Assembly (NCBI GenBank): GCA_009779895.1
Contig: WRBB01000011.1
Coordinates: 17,168 to 81,167, forward strand
Origin: Lachnospiraceae bacterium
GTDB lineage: Bacteria; Bacillota; Clostridia; Lachnospirales; Lachnospiraceae
DNA: 64,000 nt
Direction: 5' to 3'
The notes beneath the pieces are model-generated. The model saw nothing but the letters and a program-made list of their open reading frames with translations, did no database searches and was not told the origin of the DNA. The position numbers and the translations under genes are program-made. Positions 1 through 8,558 of this stretch are shown here, in pieces; positions within the stretch are counted from its first letter, which is position 1, and every line of letters begins with the position of its first letter.

Positions 1-367
1 GAAACTCACGTGCTATTTCAAATTTCAATTTTTCCAGTGCAGATGTGTAATTCCTTGCCTCAGTTCCTTTTAAGCTCAACTTAATCATAGGATATTTATT
101 TTGGTGTGCAAGGTATTTGTTCCCTGCCTGTTTGATTTTTAATCCATCAAAAATATAAGCATGCTCTTTTTTGTTGATGTCAAGGAAATATTGCAGCATA
201 CTAATATTCAATGATTTACCAAAACGTCGAGGGCGTGTACAAAGTGTTACTTTTCCCTTTGTATCTATCACATCCCTGATAAAAAGGGTTTTGTCTACAT
301 AAAAATAACCCTCTGAAATCATATCTTCAAAGTTTTCAACACCAACAGGCAATGGTTTATACTCCAT
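1..367 (-). CDS. AAA-ATPase-like family protein, N-terminal part (runs off window)
   Basis: The minus frame is open from an ATG at 367 to the window edge, giving about 122 residues. The protein begins MEYKPLPVGVENFEDMI, followed by YFYVDKT and then TRPRRFGKS, the modified P-loop of the predicted AAA-ATPase family (PF09820-like). These proteins usually have about 500-600 residues, with an N-terminal ATPase and a C-terminal PD-(D/E)XK-like domain. Their cellular role is not established, and many clostridial genomes carry several copies. A purine-rich AAAGGAGTG lies just upstream of the ATG. The C-terminal three quarters are outside the window, so completeness cannot be judged. Confidence 0.85.
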   Translation of the reverse strand, partial: MEYKPLPVGVENFEDMISEGYFYVDKTLFIRDVIDTKGKVTLCTRPRRFGKSLNISMLQYFLDINKKEHAYIFDGLKIKQAGNKYLAHQNKYPMIKLSLKGTEARNYTSALEKLKFEIAREF

Positions 368-386
368 TTCCACACTCCTTTTTTAA

Positions 387-430
387 AAAACAGCCACAAA
401 ACAACTTTTCAGTCATCTTATGGCTGTTTT
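387..430 (-). terminator. Rho-independent terminator of the first DivIVA-like gene
   Basis: AAAACAGCCA (387-396) pairs perfectly with TGGCTGTTTT (421-430) across a 24-nt loop. On the minus strand the hairpin runs into a T-tract. It sits just after the stop of the minus-strand gene that ends at 454. Confidence 0.7.
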
Positions 431-453
431 CAAATACATTTTTTGACTTTTAT

Positions 454-1683
454 TTAGATGGTATCACCTGCTACATCTGAATCAAACTCGTTTACATTTG
501 CTTTTGGTACATCCACTGCACTGTAAATACGTCCAATATCAAATGAATCCACATCTTCTTTCACGGAGCCCAATGCACGGCTAACATTTTTGTACTGGAT
601 GGAAAGCTGCGCCAAGAACTCATCAATGGCTCTTTTTTCTGCTTCCACTGTTTTACACCAGCTACGATACATCTCATTTTCAATCTTATACTTGGCGCGT
701 ACGTTCAACGCTTTGATCATCTCTTGCTCTGCTTCGTTGCGTGCGTTGTCTATGATAGACTGACCTTCACGACGTGCATTTTCCACAATGGATTGGCCTT
801 CCTTACGTGCCTCACGTAAAATCTCGCCAATATCATCTGTATAACTGTAGGTGCTCAAAGATTGACCGGTTGGATCTTCACTTGCTCTGCCTTGCTCTAA
901 TTCTTTTTCTTTTTCAAGCAATTGGTTTTCTACATCTCTTAGCATTCTCTTCAATTCCGCAACTTTTAAATCACGGCTACGAAGTTCTTCGTTTAACTCG
1001 TTGATCTCATCACTGCTGTCGCTGCCAAAACTGATAGTCGGCTCTCTGTCAGCAAAGCTTCTGCTTTGGGCTGCTGATTTTAAATCCAAAATTTCTTCTT
1101 GTAAGCGAACAACTTTTTCTTTGTAGCTTGACAATTCTGCTAAATTGCCTTTGTCCATTCCGGCTTTTTCTTCCAATGAACGAATATAGTCATTGCGTTG
1201 TCGCAAATCAGACTCTAACTCTCTCGCTCTGAACCTGTTGTCTTCCAACTCTCTTCTTAATTTATCCAACTCACCTGACTGACTGCTTTGGTTCCCCATA
1301 CCTTGGTCTTTCATAAAGCCAAGTTGTGTAATTTCACTACGCAATCTTTCAATTTCACTGTCTTTTGCACTTGTTGCGCTTTCTAAATCTTTTTTAAACT
1401 GATTTTCCAGGCTCTCTTTTTGCTCTGCAAGAACACCCTCATAATGCGCAGTCACCTCTGCCCCTTTGGCTTCTAACTTGCTTTCAAACCCGCCCTCGAT
1501 ACTGGCTTTTTGCTCGTCCAACTGATGTTTGGTATAAGCATCATACATCTTGACAATCTGTTGTATGTGCATGTAAACATCAACTTTATCCAAACCACCT
1601 AAGCCACTTTTTTTGATATCCATATTCGTAACATAATCAACGATGTCCTTTTTGGATATTTGTTCTAATTTTGTCTCTTCCAT
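454..1683 (-). CDS. DivIVA-like coiled-coil protein A
   Basis: This 409-residue protein has no signal peptide. Its N-terminus (about residues 8-50, with GLGGLDKVDVYMHIQQIV) resembles the short DivIVA/GpsB membrane-binding module, with a glycine-rich turn followed by an acidic/hydrophobic helix. A long heptad-rich coiled coil follows, to about residue 290. The C-terminal part carries repeated REGQSI-(I/V)-(D/E)-NAR units and a conserved block (RAKYKIENEMY, then VDSFDIGR). The start is the ATG at 1683, 7 nt after AGGAGAG; a TTG one codon upstream is also open. It is a clear paralogue of the gene at 3675-4949, and the two flank a divergent or convergent cell-wall hydrolase gene. A cytoplasmic scaffold for envelope growth is inference; DivIVA membership rests on pattern, not on a search. 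Confidence 0.75.
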   Translation of the reverse strand: MEETKLEQISKKDIVDYVTNMDIKKSGLGGLDKVDVYMHIQQIVKMYDAYTKHQLDEQKASIEGGFESKLEAKGAEVTAHYEGVLAEQKESLENQFKKDLESATSAKDSEIERLRSEITQLGFMKDQGMGNQSSQSGELDKLRRELEDNRFRARELESDLRQRNDYIRSLEEKAGMDKGNLAELSSYKEKVVRLQEEILDLKSAAQSRSFADREPTISFGSDSSDEINELNEELRSRDLKVAELKRMLRDVENQLLEKEKELEQGRASEDPTGQSLSTYSYTDDIGEILREARKEGQSIVENARREGQSIIDNARNEAEQEMIKALNVRAKYKIENEMYRSWCKTVEAEKRAIDEFLAQLSIQYKNVSRALGSVKEDVDSFDIGRIYSAVDVPKANVNEFDSDVAGDTI

Positions 1684-1841
1684 CAATGTTCTCTCCTAAT
1701 CCAAACGTCTTAAATTTCATATACAACTAATAATACATCCTATTTCCATATTTTGCAAGGGCTAATCGTCTTTTTCATTCATTTTTTTCGCAAAAAACCG
1801 GAATTAGAACATAACAAAAGAAATGTCTTGTGTTAATTATG

Positions 1842-1870
1842 TTGTAATACTTTTTATTTTGTGTTAGACT
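1842..1870 (+). promoter_or_regulatory. Candidate sigma-A promoter of the cell-wall hydrolase gene
   Basis: TTGTAA (1842-1847) and TAGACT (1865-1870) are separated by 17 nt. They lie about 70 nt upstream of the hydrolase start, in the divergent intergenic region. Confidence 0.45.
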
Positions 1871-1928
1871 GTACGAGTAAGTGTATGCAATTTTATGTAC
1901 ACGACACATTTAATAAAAGAGAGGAAAC

Positions 1929-1946
1929 ATGAAACACAATGTATAG
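1929..1946 (+). other. Five-codon leader ORF overlapping the hydrolase start
   Basis: ATG AAA CAC AAT GTA TAG begins 4 nt after AGAGAGG, while the hydrolase ATG at 1939 is 14 nt from the same Shine-Dalgarno. The mini-ORF stops at 1946, inside the hydrolase start region and in another frame. The only in-frame upstream sequence for the hydrolase reaches a TGA at 1930-1932, so its start cannot be moved upstream. Termination-reinitiation coupling is inferred. Confidence 0.4.
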
Positions 1947-3624
1947 AAAAGATTTGTTCAAACGATTGAAGATTGTGATCATTTCAGGAGCAGTTGGTGC
2001 CACATTGATTACCACCAGTGTATTGGCCCTTCCCGGTTTGATGACAAATTCTTCCGTGGAGTCGAGCGATTCTGCCGAGACGGACATTGTGGATGCACCG
2101 GAAGAGGAAAATAATCAGCCCGCAGAAAGCGAAGATACAGAAGATATAAATTTTACGTATGTTACTTATGAGGGCGATGATTACACTTTCGTTGCACCTG
2201 AAATTGCGGCAGAGACTCTCGTTGGAAACAGTGCAGATTATGAGGACCTATCCGACGCGTATGATGACGAAGAGGATGTAGAGCATCCGGAAGAAGAAAA
2301 CGATGCGGATAGAGAGGAAGACTCTGACATAGGTTCCGAAGAAGATGGAGACGATGTACCTCCCGCAGAGGATGATGAAGATACCGGAGATGATGGTGAT
2401 GACGGTGACGATGATAACACCGGAGACGATGGAGATGACAATGACGGTGATGACACCGGAGACGATGGAGATGATGGTGATAACAATGGAAATGAGCAAC
2501 CACCAACTTCCGGCGGCCCCGGCGAATCAGTAGTTGTTGCGCCACCTCGCCCACCTGTTCAACCTCCTGCCGCTCCGAGACCACCGGTCGGGCCAGTCCC
2601 ACCGGCTGTTGTACCACCGGGCACAGGTCACCCTGTTACACCACCAAATATCTCCAACAATTTTGCACACTCACCGGATTTTATCGGTCTTGAAAATCGT
2701 ATCCGGTTCAATGTAGAATCCGAGATAGAAGGATTGCCTTCTTTCATCACCATGGAGATGATTATCGGTGCTTTGATTGCCCAAGATGAAGAGGGATTCC
2801 CTGCATCCGTTACCATCGCTCAGATTATTCAAGAAGGCGGATATGGTCGCTTTGGTCCGGGTGGAACAGAAGGACAAGGACTTTCCTGGTTATCTTTCCA
2901 CTACAACAACCTATTTGGTATCAAGGGTACAGGTTCTGCCGGTCGTGTAAATCTGCCAACATTTGAGATGACACCCACCGGAGAGACATTCTTCATAGAT
3001 GATTACTTCCGTGTGTACAACACCGTTACAGAAGCCATCGAAGATCGCACACAATTGTTGCTTGAGGTTTACAGTGATTTGACTTACGGCGTGACAAATG
3101 CCAACGAGTTTGCATGGGCCATCGGCCGTCGCTGGGCTACAGATATCAACTACGCCCAAAGTCTTGTACGCCATATGGAAAATTATGATTTGTATCGATT
3201 GGATGAGATGACGTTATTGGATTATCACAACATGGTGGGTATGGGACAGTTTATCCATCCGGTACCCGGCTCTGTTTTGACAAGTCCGTTTGGTTGGAGA
3301 GATTGGGACAACGCGTTCCACCAAGGCATTGATTTGGGTACGGGCGCACACAATCTACCGATTTATGCCGCATACAGCGGAACTGTTGTTTATGTTGGTT
3401 ATGCAAGTTGCGCAGGCAACTGGGTTATGATCAACCATGGCGGTGGTCTTGTGACCAGATATCTACACAACCTGGCAAACTTCGTTGAAGTAGGTCAAAC
3501 GGTATCAAGAGGACAGCAAATCGGTTTGACCGGTAGTACCGGAAATTCCACCGGCAATCACTTGCATTTTGAGATTATCAGAAATGGGATTCCGATTAAC
3601 CCAACACCGTTCGTTGGATTATAA
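1939..3624 (+). CDS. Secreted bifunctional peptidoglycan hydrolase (glucosaminidase + M23/LytM)
   Basis: The protein has 561 residues. Residues 1-32 are a basic start plus a hydrophobic helix (signal or anchor). Residues 40-185 are extremely acidic and include three 12-residue TGDD repeats; a proline-rich linker reaches about residue 238. The next block (about 245-425) looks like a GH73-type N-acetylglucosaminidase, with QIIQEGGYG holding the likely catalytic Glu near 299 and a NLFGIKG motif. The C-terminal block (about 438-561) is an M23/LytM endopeptidase with FGWR, HQGIDLG (zinc His and Asp near 461-465) and HLHFE near 541-545. Such enzymes would cut both glycan and peptide bonds of peptidoglycan outside the membrane. 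The gene is framed by two DivIVA-like genes on the other strand and ends in a strong terminator. Activity is inferred from motifs. Confidence 0.88.
   Translation: MYRKDLFKRLKIVIISGAVGATLITTSVLALPGLMTNSSVESSDSAETDIVDAPEEENNQPAESEDTEDINFTYVTYEGDDYTFVAPEIAAETLVGNSADYEDLSDAYDDEEDVEHPEEENDADREEDSDIGSEEDGDDVPPAEDDEDTGDDGDDGDDDNTGDDGDDNDGDDTGDDGDDGDNNGNEQPPTSGGPGESVVVAPPRPPVQPPAAPRPPVGPVPPAVVPPGTGHPVTPPNISNNFAHSPDFIGLENRIRFNVESEIEGLPSFITMEMIIGALIAQDEEGFPASVTIAQIIQEGGYGRFGPGGTEGQGLSWLSFHYNNLFGIKGTGSAGRVNLPTFEMTPTGETFFIDDYFRVYNTVTEAIEDRTQLLLEVYSDLTYGVTNANEFAWAIGRRWATDINYAQSLVRHMENYDLYRLDEMTLLDYHNMVGMGQFIHPVPGSVLTSPFGWRDWDNAFHQGIDLGTGAHNLPIYAAYSGTVVYVGYASCAGNWVMINHGGGLVTRYLHNLANFVEVGQTVSRGQQIGLTGSTGNSTGNHLHFEIIRNGIPINPTPFVGL
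2383..2490 (+). repeat. Three 36-bp in-frame tandem repeats coding acidic TGDD units
   Basis: ACCGGAGAYGATGGWGATGA starts at 2383, 2419 and 2455, an exact 36-bp period. Each unit codes 12 residues beginning TGDDGDD (residues 149-184 of the hydrolase). The units differ by point changes only. They form an acidic spacer that could bind cations or hold the enzyme off the wall; copy number may vary between strains. Confidence 0.85.
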
Positions 3625-3636
3625 GCATAAAAAAGC

Positions 3637-3668
3637 GGTGCGTTGCAATCAAGCAACGCACCTTTTTT
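3637..3668. terminator. Bidirectional rho-independent terminator
   Basis: GGTGCGTTGC (3637-3646) pairs perfectly with GCAACGCACC (3653-3662) over a 6-nt loop. T6 follows on the plus strand and an A6 tract precedes it, so it can serve both converging genes: the hydrolase ending at 3624 and the minus-strand gene ending at 3675. Confidence 0.92.
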
Positions 3669-3674
3669 ATACCC

Positions 3675-4949
3675 TTAAAACTTTGTTGATTCCGGATCAT
3701 CATGATTCATCTGCAACTTCGGCAGGTTTTTCACACGATTTACCCGCCCAATATCAAAAGAATCCACATCTTCTTTGGCCGACAACAAAGCACGGCTTAC
3801 ATTTTTGTACTGATTTGCCATCTGTGTCAAGAACTTATCCACTGCGACCTTTTCATTTTCAACTTCCTTGCACCAACTATCATACATCTCATTTTCAATC
3901 TTGTATTTTGCCCGCACATTTAAGACCTTAATCACTTCTCTATCCGCTTCGTTTCGTGCATTGTCAATAATCATCTGCCCCTTACGCTGCGCTTTGTCAA
4001 TGATACTTTGCCCTTCCCGTCTCGCTTCTCTTAAAATGTCCGCAATCTCATCTGAATATGGATCCACAGGTTTTTCTGCTACGGCACGTGTCGTCGCTTC
4101 TATTGCCTCATATTGTCTCTCTTTTTCCCGAGCCCTCTCTTCCACGCTTTGCAGTTTGCGATTGGTTTCCGCAACCAAATCATCACGGGCACGCAATGCT
4201 CCGTTGAGTTCTTCAATTTTATCCAAATACCCCATCATCAACTCTTGGGATACTTCGCTGTCAAATTTCTGTTCCTTGTTTGCATCCATCGCCGCCGATT
4301 TCAATTCGAACAATTCGGATTGCAATTGATGTATCTTGTCTTTATATACAGATAACACTTCGCTATTCCCTTTGTCTGATTTGACCTTTTCTTCCAAAGA
4401 GATAATATACTGCTTCGACCGGAGCAATTCTTCTTCCAGGCCGCCGGCTCTTGTACGTGCATATTCAAGCTCTTGTTTGTCCAACTCAAACTCACGCTGC
4501 ACGCGCTCCAACTTGTGCTTTTCTTCCAACAGCTCTTGTTTTTGCGCTTCCAAACCACCAAACTGCTGCCCCATGGCACTTTTTAATTCTGCAAACTGGG
4601 TTTTCACAACACTCAGATTTTCAATTTCACCACGCAAATTTGCAATTTCTTGATCCTTTTCCTCCAACTCGGAAGAAGACGTAGAAACTGTTTTTAACTC
4701 CTGCTTATACTGCTTTTCCAAGCGTGCCTTTTCCTCTTCCAACTTTTTGTCCAGGCCTTTTTCTACCGCTTTTTTTTCTGCCTCCGCATGTTCCTTGGCA
4801 TAAACATCATACATCTTTACAATCTGTTGAATGTGTACATATACATCCACCCGATCCAAGCCACCGAAGCCGGCCTTTTTGATGGTCATACCGGTAACGT
4901 AATCGGCAATATCTTTCTTGCTTACATTTTCTAATTTTACTTCTTTCAT
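3675..4949 (-). CDS. DivIVA-like coiled-coil protein B
   Basis: This 424-residue protein is a paralogue of the gene at 454-1683. It shares the N-terminal block (SKKDIADYVTGM, then GFGGLDRVDVYVHIQQIVKMYD), a central coiled coil rich in Glu, Lys and Gln, and a C-terminal block with EARREGQSIIDKAQRKGQ, RAKYKIENEMYDSWCKEVE and EDVDSFDIGR. The central coil is longer than in the paralogue. The start follows TAGGAG with a short spacer. No signal peptide or membrane helix is visible, so it should be cytoplasmic and possibly membrane-associated through the N-terminus. The pairing around a cell-wall hydrolase suggests a role in placing wall synthesis or cleavage; this is inference. Confidence 0.75.
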   Translation of the reverse strand: MKEVKLENVSKKDIADYVTGMTIKKAGFGGLDRVDVYVHIQQIVKMYDVYAKEHAEAEKKAVEKGLDKKLEEEKARLEKQYKQELKTVSTSSSELEEKDQEIANLRGEIENLSVVKTQFAELKSAMGQQFGGLEAQKQELLEEKHKLERVQREFELDKQELEYARTRAGGLEEELLRSKQYIISLEEKVKSDKGNSEVLSVYKDKIHQLQSELFELKSAAMDANKEQKFDSEVSQELMMGYLDKIEELNGALRARDDLVAETNRKLQSVEERAREKERQYEAIEATTRAVAEKPVDPYSDEIADILREARREGQSIIDKAQRKGQMIIDNARNEADREVIKVLNVRAKYKIENEMYDSWCKEVENEKVAVDKFLTQMANQYKNVSRALLSAKEDVDSFDIGRVNRVKNLPKLQMNHDDPESTKF

Positions 4950-4971
4950 GGCTTTCTCCTACGAAATTATT

Positions 4972-6150
4972 TTATTCAAGCATAAGTTTATAGATATTGC
5001 TAACATCTTCCTTGTTTAAAGAAACAAATCCACCCAAACTGCCTTTGCGCGCATCACCATAACAGGCTGTTTGTGCCATTTGATCGATGTCTTCTGCTTT
5101 TGCACCTAACTCTGCAAAATTCTGCGGCATACCAATCAACTTCAAGAAGTTGCGGAATGCTTGAATGCCTGCCAAAGCTGTATTTTTGGGATTTTCAAAG
5201 TCCATCTGACAACCCCATACCCGCACGGCAGCTTGTGCAAAACGCATCACATTGTGGTCCACATTGTATGTCATCACCGCCGGCATGGTCACCGCCAAAC
5301 CTGCGCCATGCGCCACATCATAAGTAGCTGACAACTCATGCTCAATATCATGGCTGGCCCAATCCTGGGAACGCCCTACCCCGCAGGAATTGTTATGTGC
5401 CATCATACCCGCCCACATAATATTGGCCCGGGCTTCATAGTTGTCCGGATCCGCTATCACTTTCGGTGCTTCTTGCACCAAAGTCTGCATCAAACCCTCA
5501 AGCAACCGATCCGTCACCTCTACATGTTTGGTATTTGTCATATACCTTTCATACAAATGAGCAAAAATATCGGTGATACCACAAGCTGTTTGATACGCAG
5601 GTAATGTTTGCGTCAACTCCGGATTTAAAATGGAAAATTTGGGGCGAATGGCACTGCCGCCTGCACCGCGTTTGTACATGCCGTCTTCATTGGTGATAAC
5701 CGAGCTTTCCGAACCCTCACTGCCCGCCGCTGCAATGGTCAACACCGTTCCAACCGGCAAGGCTTCTTCAATGCGTTTCCCTTGATAATAATCCCAGAAA
5801 TCCCCATCATATATCGCACCTGCTGCAATGGCTTTGGCTGAATCTATGGCACTGCCGCCACCCACTGCCAAAACAAAATCAACGCCCTCTTTTTTACAAA
5901 GTGCAATCCCTTCATACACCAAACCGCTGCGTGGATTTGGTTTTACGCCACCTAATTCTACGAACGCGAGACCAAACTCTGTCAAAGAAGTTTTTACCCG
6001 CTCCAACAAACCGGAGCGAACCACGGAACCACCACCGTAATGAACGAGCACTTTACTACCGCCAAACTTTTTTATCAACTGACCGGCTTCTCTTTCTGTT
6101 TCTCTGCCAAAGGCAAAAAATGTGGGTGAATAAAATACGAAATTGTCCAA
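4972..6150 (-). CDS. Iron-containing alcohol dehydrogenase (butanol dehydrogenase-like)
   Basis: A group III Fe-dependent dehydrogenase of about 392 residues. It shows the NAD(P)-binding GGGS(A/V) motifs (VHYGGGSVVRSG and AVGGGSAIDSAKAIA). The metal-binding region has GITDIFAHLYERY and HDIEHELSATYDVAHGAGLAV, which supply the Asp and three His ligands. The family reduces aldehydes to alcohols or the reverse in the cytoplasm; the YugJ/BdhA-type subgroup fits best, but the substrate cannot be read. A TTG at 6150 sits 8 nt after AAAGGTGG and gives an N-terminus (DNFVFYSPT) of the expected length; a GTG at 6162 is also open. It lies 19-30 nt downstream of lysA, probably co-transcribed. Confidence 0.88.
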   Translation of the reverse strand: MDNFVFYSPTFFAFGRETEREAGQLIKKFGGSKVLVHYGGGSVVRSGLLERVKTSLTEFGLAFVELGGVKPNPRSGLVYEGIALCKKEGVDFVLAVGGGSAIDSAKAIAAGAIYDGDFWDYYQGKRIEEALPVGTVLTIAAAGSEGSESSVITNEDGMYKRGAGGSAIRPKFSILNPELTQTLPAYQTACGITDIFAHLYERYMTNTKHVEVTDRLLEGLMQTLVQEAPKVIADPDNYEARANIMWAGMMAHNNSCGVGRSQDWASHDIEHELSATYDVAHGAGLAVTMPAVMTYNVDHNVMRFAQAAVRVWGCQMDFENPKNTALAGIQAFRNFLKLIGMPQNFAELGAKAEDIDQMAQTACYGDARKGSLGGFVSLNKEDVSNIYKLMLE

Positions 6151-6181
6151 TTTTTGTACCACCTTTCATTTATTCTCTTTT

Positions 6182-7456
6182 TTATTTTTCTTTTAATTGA
6201 TCCCAAATAGGAAAACAATCAAATGTAGCAAAATAGTCATCGGCTGTTTCTGCACGCCGAATCAGTTCTACAGAACCACTCTCTTTTAGCAGCAACTCTG
6301 CTGATTTTAGCTTTCCATTGTAATTATAACCCATGGAGAAGCCATGTGCACCTGTATCATGAATCACCAGCAAATCACCATGTTCAATACACGGCAACAT
6401 CCGGTCAATGGCAAACTTGTCATTGTTTTCACACAAAGCACCCACAATGTCATATTTGCAGTCTCGAGGAGCATTTTCCTTGCCCATAACGGTAATGTGA
6501 TGATAAGCGCCATACATCGCCGGACGCATCAAATCAACGGCACAAGCATCCACACCAACATAATCTTTATAAATATGTTTTTCATGAATTGCTTTTGTGA
6601 CCAAACAACCATAAGGACCCATCATAAATCTTCCCAACTCTGTATAAATAGCCACATCACCCATGCCCGCAGGCACAAGAATTTCCTCATATACCTTACG
6701 TACGCCCTCACCAATCAAACGAATATCATTTGGCTCTTGATCGGGAGTATAAGGGATACCAATCCCACCGGATAAGTTGATAAATTTGATGTGTACCCCT
6801 GTTTCTTTTTGCAAACGAACAGCTTCTTCAAATAACGTTTTTGCCAATAGAGGATAGTATTCATTTGTCACTGTATTACTTGCCAAAAAAGCATGTATCC
6901 CAAATTCTTTGGCACCTTTGGTTTTTAATATCCGAAAAGCCTCTACCATCTGCTTTGGAGTCATGCCGTATTTGGAATCACCCGGGTTATCCATGATGTC
7001 ATTGCTGATTTTAAACAATCCACCGGGATTAAAACGGCAGCTGATGGTTTCCGGAATATGACCGATTGCCTCTTCTAAAAAGTCGATGTGGGTGATGTCG
7101 TCCAAATTGATAATCGCCCCCAATTCATGGGCCAGTACAAACTCTTTTGCCGGTGTGTTGTTGGAGGAAACCATGATGTCCTCTCCCACAATACCACAGG
7201 CACGTGCCAGCAACAATTCTGTATAAGAGGAGCAATCAACCCCATTGCCATACTCATGCAACATCCGGATTAAGGATGGGTTCGGTGTAGCTTTTACGGC
7301 AAAATATTCCTTGAATCCGGGATTCCAAGCAAAAGCCTCATTTAAAGCCTTGGCATTTTCCCGAATGCCTTTTTCATCATACAGGTGAAAGGGTGTCGGA
7401 TATGTTTGCATAATATCTTCTAACTGTTCTTTATTTACAAAAACTTTTTTTTTCAT
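6182..7456 (-). CDS. lysA: Diaminopimelate decarboxylase
   Basis: This 424-residue fold-type III PLP enzyme removes CO2 from meso-diaminopimelate to give lysine. The PLP-binding lysine lies in EYFAVKATPNP, and GVDCSSYTELLLA, NLSGGIG and TELGRFMMGPYG follow as in the Orn/DAP decarboxylase family. DACAVDLMRPAMYGAYHHI and GALCENNDKFAIDR are substrate and phosphate site segments. It is divergent from the classical B. subtilis type but full length. The ATG follows GGAGTGATGCAAC. It is followed closely by the alcohol dehydrogenase gene. dapB lies elsewhere in the window (52434-53204), so lysine genes are scattered. Confidence 0.85.
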   Translation of the reverse strand: MKKKVFVNKEQLEDIMQTYPTPFHLYDEKGIRENAKALNEAFAWNPGFKEYFAVKATPNPSLIRMLHEYGNGVDCSSYTELLLARACGIVGEDIMVSSNNTPAKEFVLAHELGAIINLDDITHIDFLEEAIGHIPETISCRFNPGGLFKISNDIMDNPGDSKYGMTPKQMVEAFRILKTKGAKEFGIHAFLASNTVTNEYYPLLAKTLFEEAVRLQKETGVHIKFINLSGGIGIPYTPDQEPNDIRLIGEGVRKVYEEILVPAGMGDVAIYTELGRFMMGPYGCLVTKAIHEKHIYKDYVGVDACAVDLMRPAMYGAYHHITVMGKENAPRDCKYDIVGALCENNDKFAIDRMLPCIEHGDLLVIHDTGAHGFSMGYNYNGKLKSAELLLKESGSVELIRRAETADDYFATFDCFPIWDQLKEK

Positions 7457-7494
7457 GTTGCATCACTCCAATTCTATCGGAAAAACTTTGATTG

Positions 7495-8382
7495 TCATTT
7501 ACTTTTGTGCGTATGTGTAAATAAATGTTCTTGGCAATATTCATAATTGCCGTCGCATTTTGAACAATAACGAAACTCTAAATCCGGATCATCCTGCTCT
7601 GTTTTGCCGCAAATCGCACAACGATGAATGGGCTTTTTGCTGTCTCTGCCAAATATCCCAGACTTTTTCATCGGCTCGCCCGTTTCCGTATGGGGGTTTG
7701 GCGGCGGTGCAAGGGGATTGACATGACGTCGGGCATTGTATGGTTTTTTATTGCGCAAATACGCAATAAAAAATATCAGAAAGTTTAACATGGAGGCGGC
7801 AATGGCCACCCGCGTGACGGTATTGCCCATGATAAAATCATACACAAGGAGTCCGCCGGATAAAAACCCCAACCATTTTATTTTAACCGGTAATACCAGC
7901 ATCACATACAACTGCATATTGGGATAGGTGGCGGCAAAAGCCAAAAACATAGACATATTGATATAACTGGTACTAAACCAACCACTGATCCATCCTATGG
8001 GAACATCACTACCAAAGGTTACATGAGCAATCAGATGCAAGGCAAAGGCACCAATCACCGTAAAAATAATACCGGAAAAGATATATAAATTAAAACGAAA
8101 GGTACCCCAGGTACGCTCCATGGTTGTGCCTATCATAAAGTATAAAAAGAACATAAATATCAAAAAAATACTCAGTCCTGCCGGCGGAATCAATACCCAA
8201 GAAAGCAAACGCCAAACCTGCCCTTGCAAAATAAGAGCCGGCTCTAAGGTCAACAGCGAAAACCAACTGGAGTCTATAAACATAATACCGTAACCAATCA
8301 CATAAGCAGCAAGTATATATCGAATCAAATGACGGATGGCAAAGCGACCCATCTTTCTTTCTAATTTATTCAAAAAATTCAC
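7495..8382 (-). CDS. Rhomboid-like membrane protein with C-terminal zinc-ribbon
   Basis: The protein has 295 residues. Residues 15-210 form about six hydrophobic helices with rhomboid-like landmarks (a TMERTWGTFRF loop and TSYINMSMFLAFAATYPN). The serine-protease GxSG motif and the His of the last helix are not visible, so a proteolytically inactive, derlin-like member is likely. After a basic/proline linker the C-terminus carries CAICG, CSKC and an HLFTHTH tail, a probable zinc site in the cytoplasm. The GTG start lies 8 nt after GAGAGG. It is upstream of lysA on the same strand (39-nt gap). No function is assigned. Confidence 0.6.
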   Translation of the reverse strand: MNFLNKLERKMGRFAIRHLIRYILAAYVIGYGIMFIDSSWFSLLTLEPALILQGQVWRLLSWVLIPPAGLSIFLIFMFFLYFMIGTTMERTWGTFRFNLYIFSGIIFTVIGAFALHLIAHVTFGSDVPIGWISGWFSTSYINMSMFLAFAATYPNMQLYVMLVLPVKIKWLGFLSGGLLVYDFIMGNTVTRVAIAASMLNFLIFFIAYLRNKKPYNARRHVNPLAPPPNPHTETGEPMKKSGIFGRDSKKPIHRCAICGKTEQDDPDLEFRYCSKCDGNYEYCQEHLFTHTHKSK

Positions 8383-8480
8383 AAAATTTTCCTCTCAAAG
8401 CTATTTTTTTTATTTTTGTACGCTACTCCTAATTTTAAGCCTAGATAATACCTTTGTCAAACGTTATCTTTACATTTTAT

Positions 8481-8509
8481 TTGAATTTCAAACAAAAATC
8501 GCTTATAAT
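8481..8509 (+). promoter_or_regulatory. Sigma-A promoter of the dehydratase activase gene
   Basis: TTGAAT (8481-8486), a 17-nt spacer and a consensus TATAAT (8504-8509) lie about 50 nt upstream of the ATG at 8559. An in-frame upstream start near 8454 would lie upstream of this promoter, which supports 8559 as the true start. Confidence 0.8.
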
Positions 8510-8558
8510 AGTAAACATATCTACTTCACGTCACAAATATATATTTATGAGGAAACAC

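Noticed and set aside
2162..2617. Long open frames on the minus strand across the acidic repeats
   Set aside because: They are low-complexity Ser- or His-rich products of the GAT/GAC-rich repeat and have no ribosome binding site.
8454..8558. N-terminal extension of the activase from an upstream start
   Set aside because: It would lie upstream of and across the near-consensus promoter at 8481-8509, and the ATG at 8559 has a proper GAGG site.
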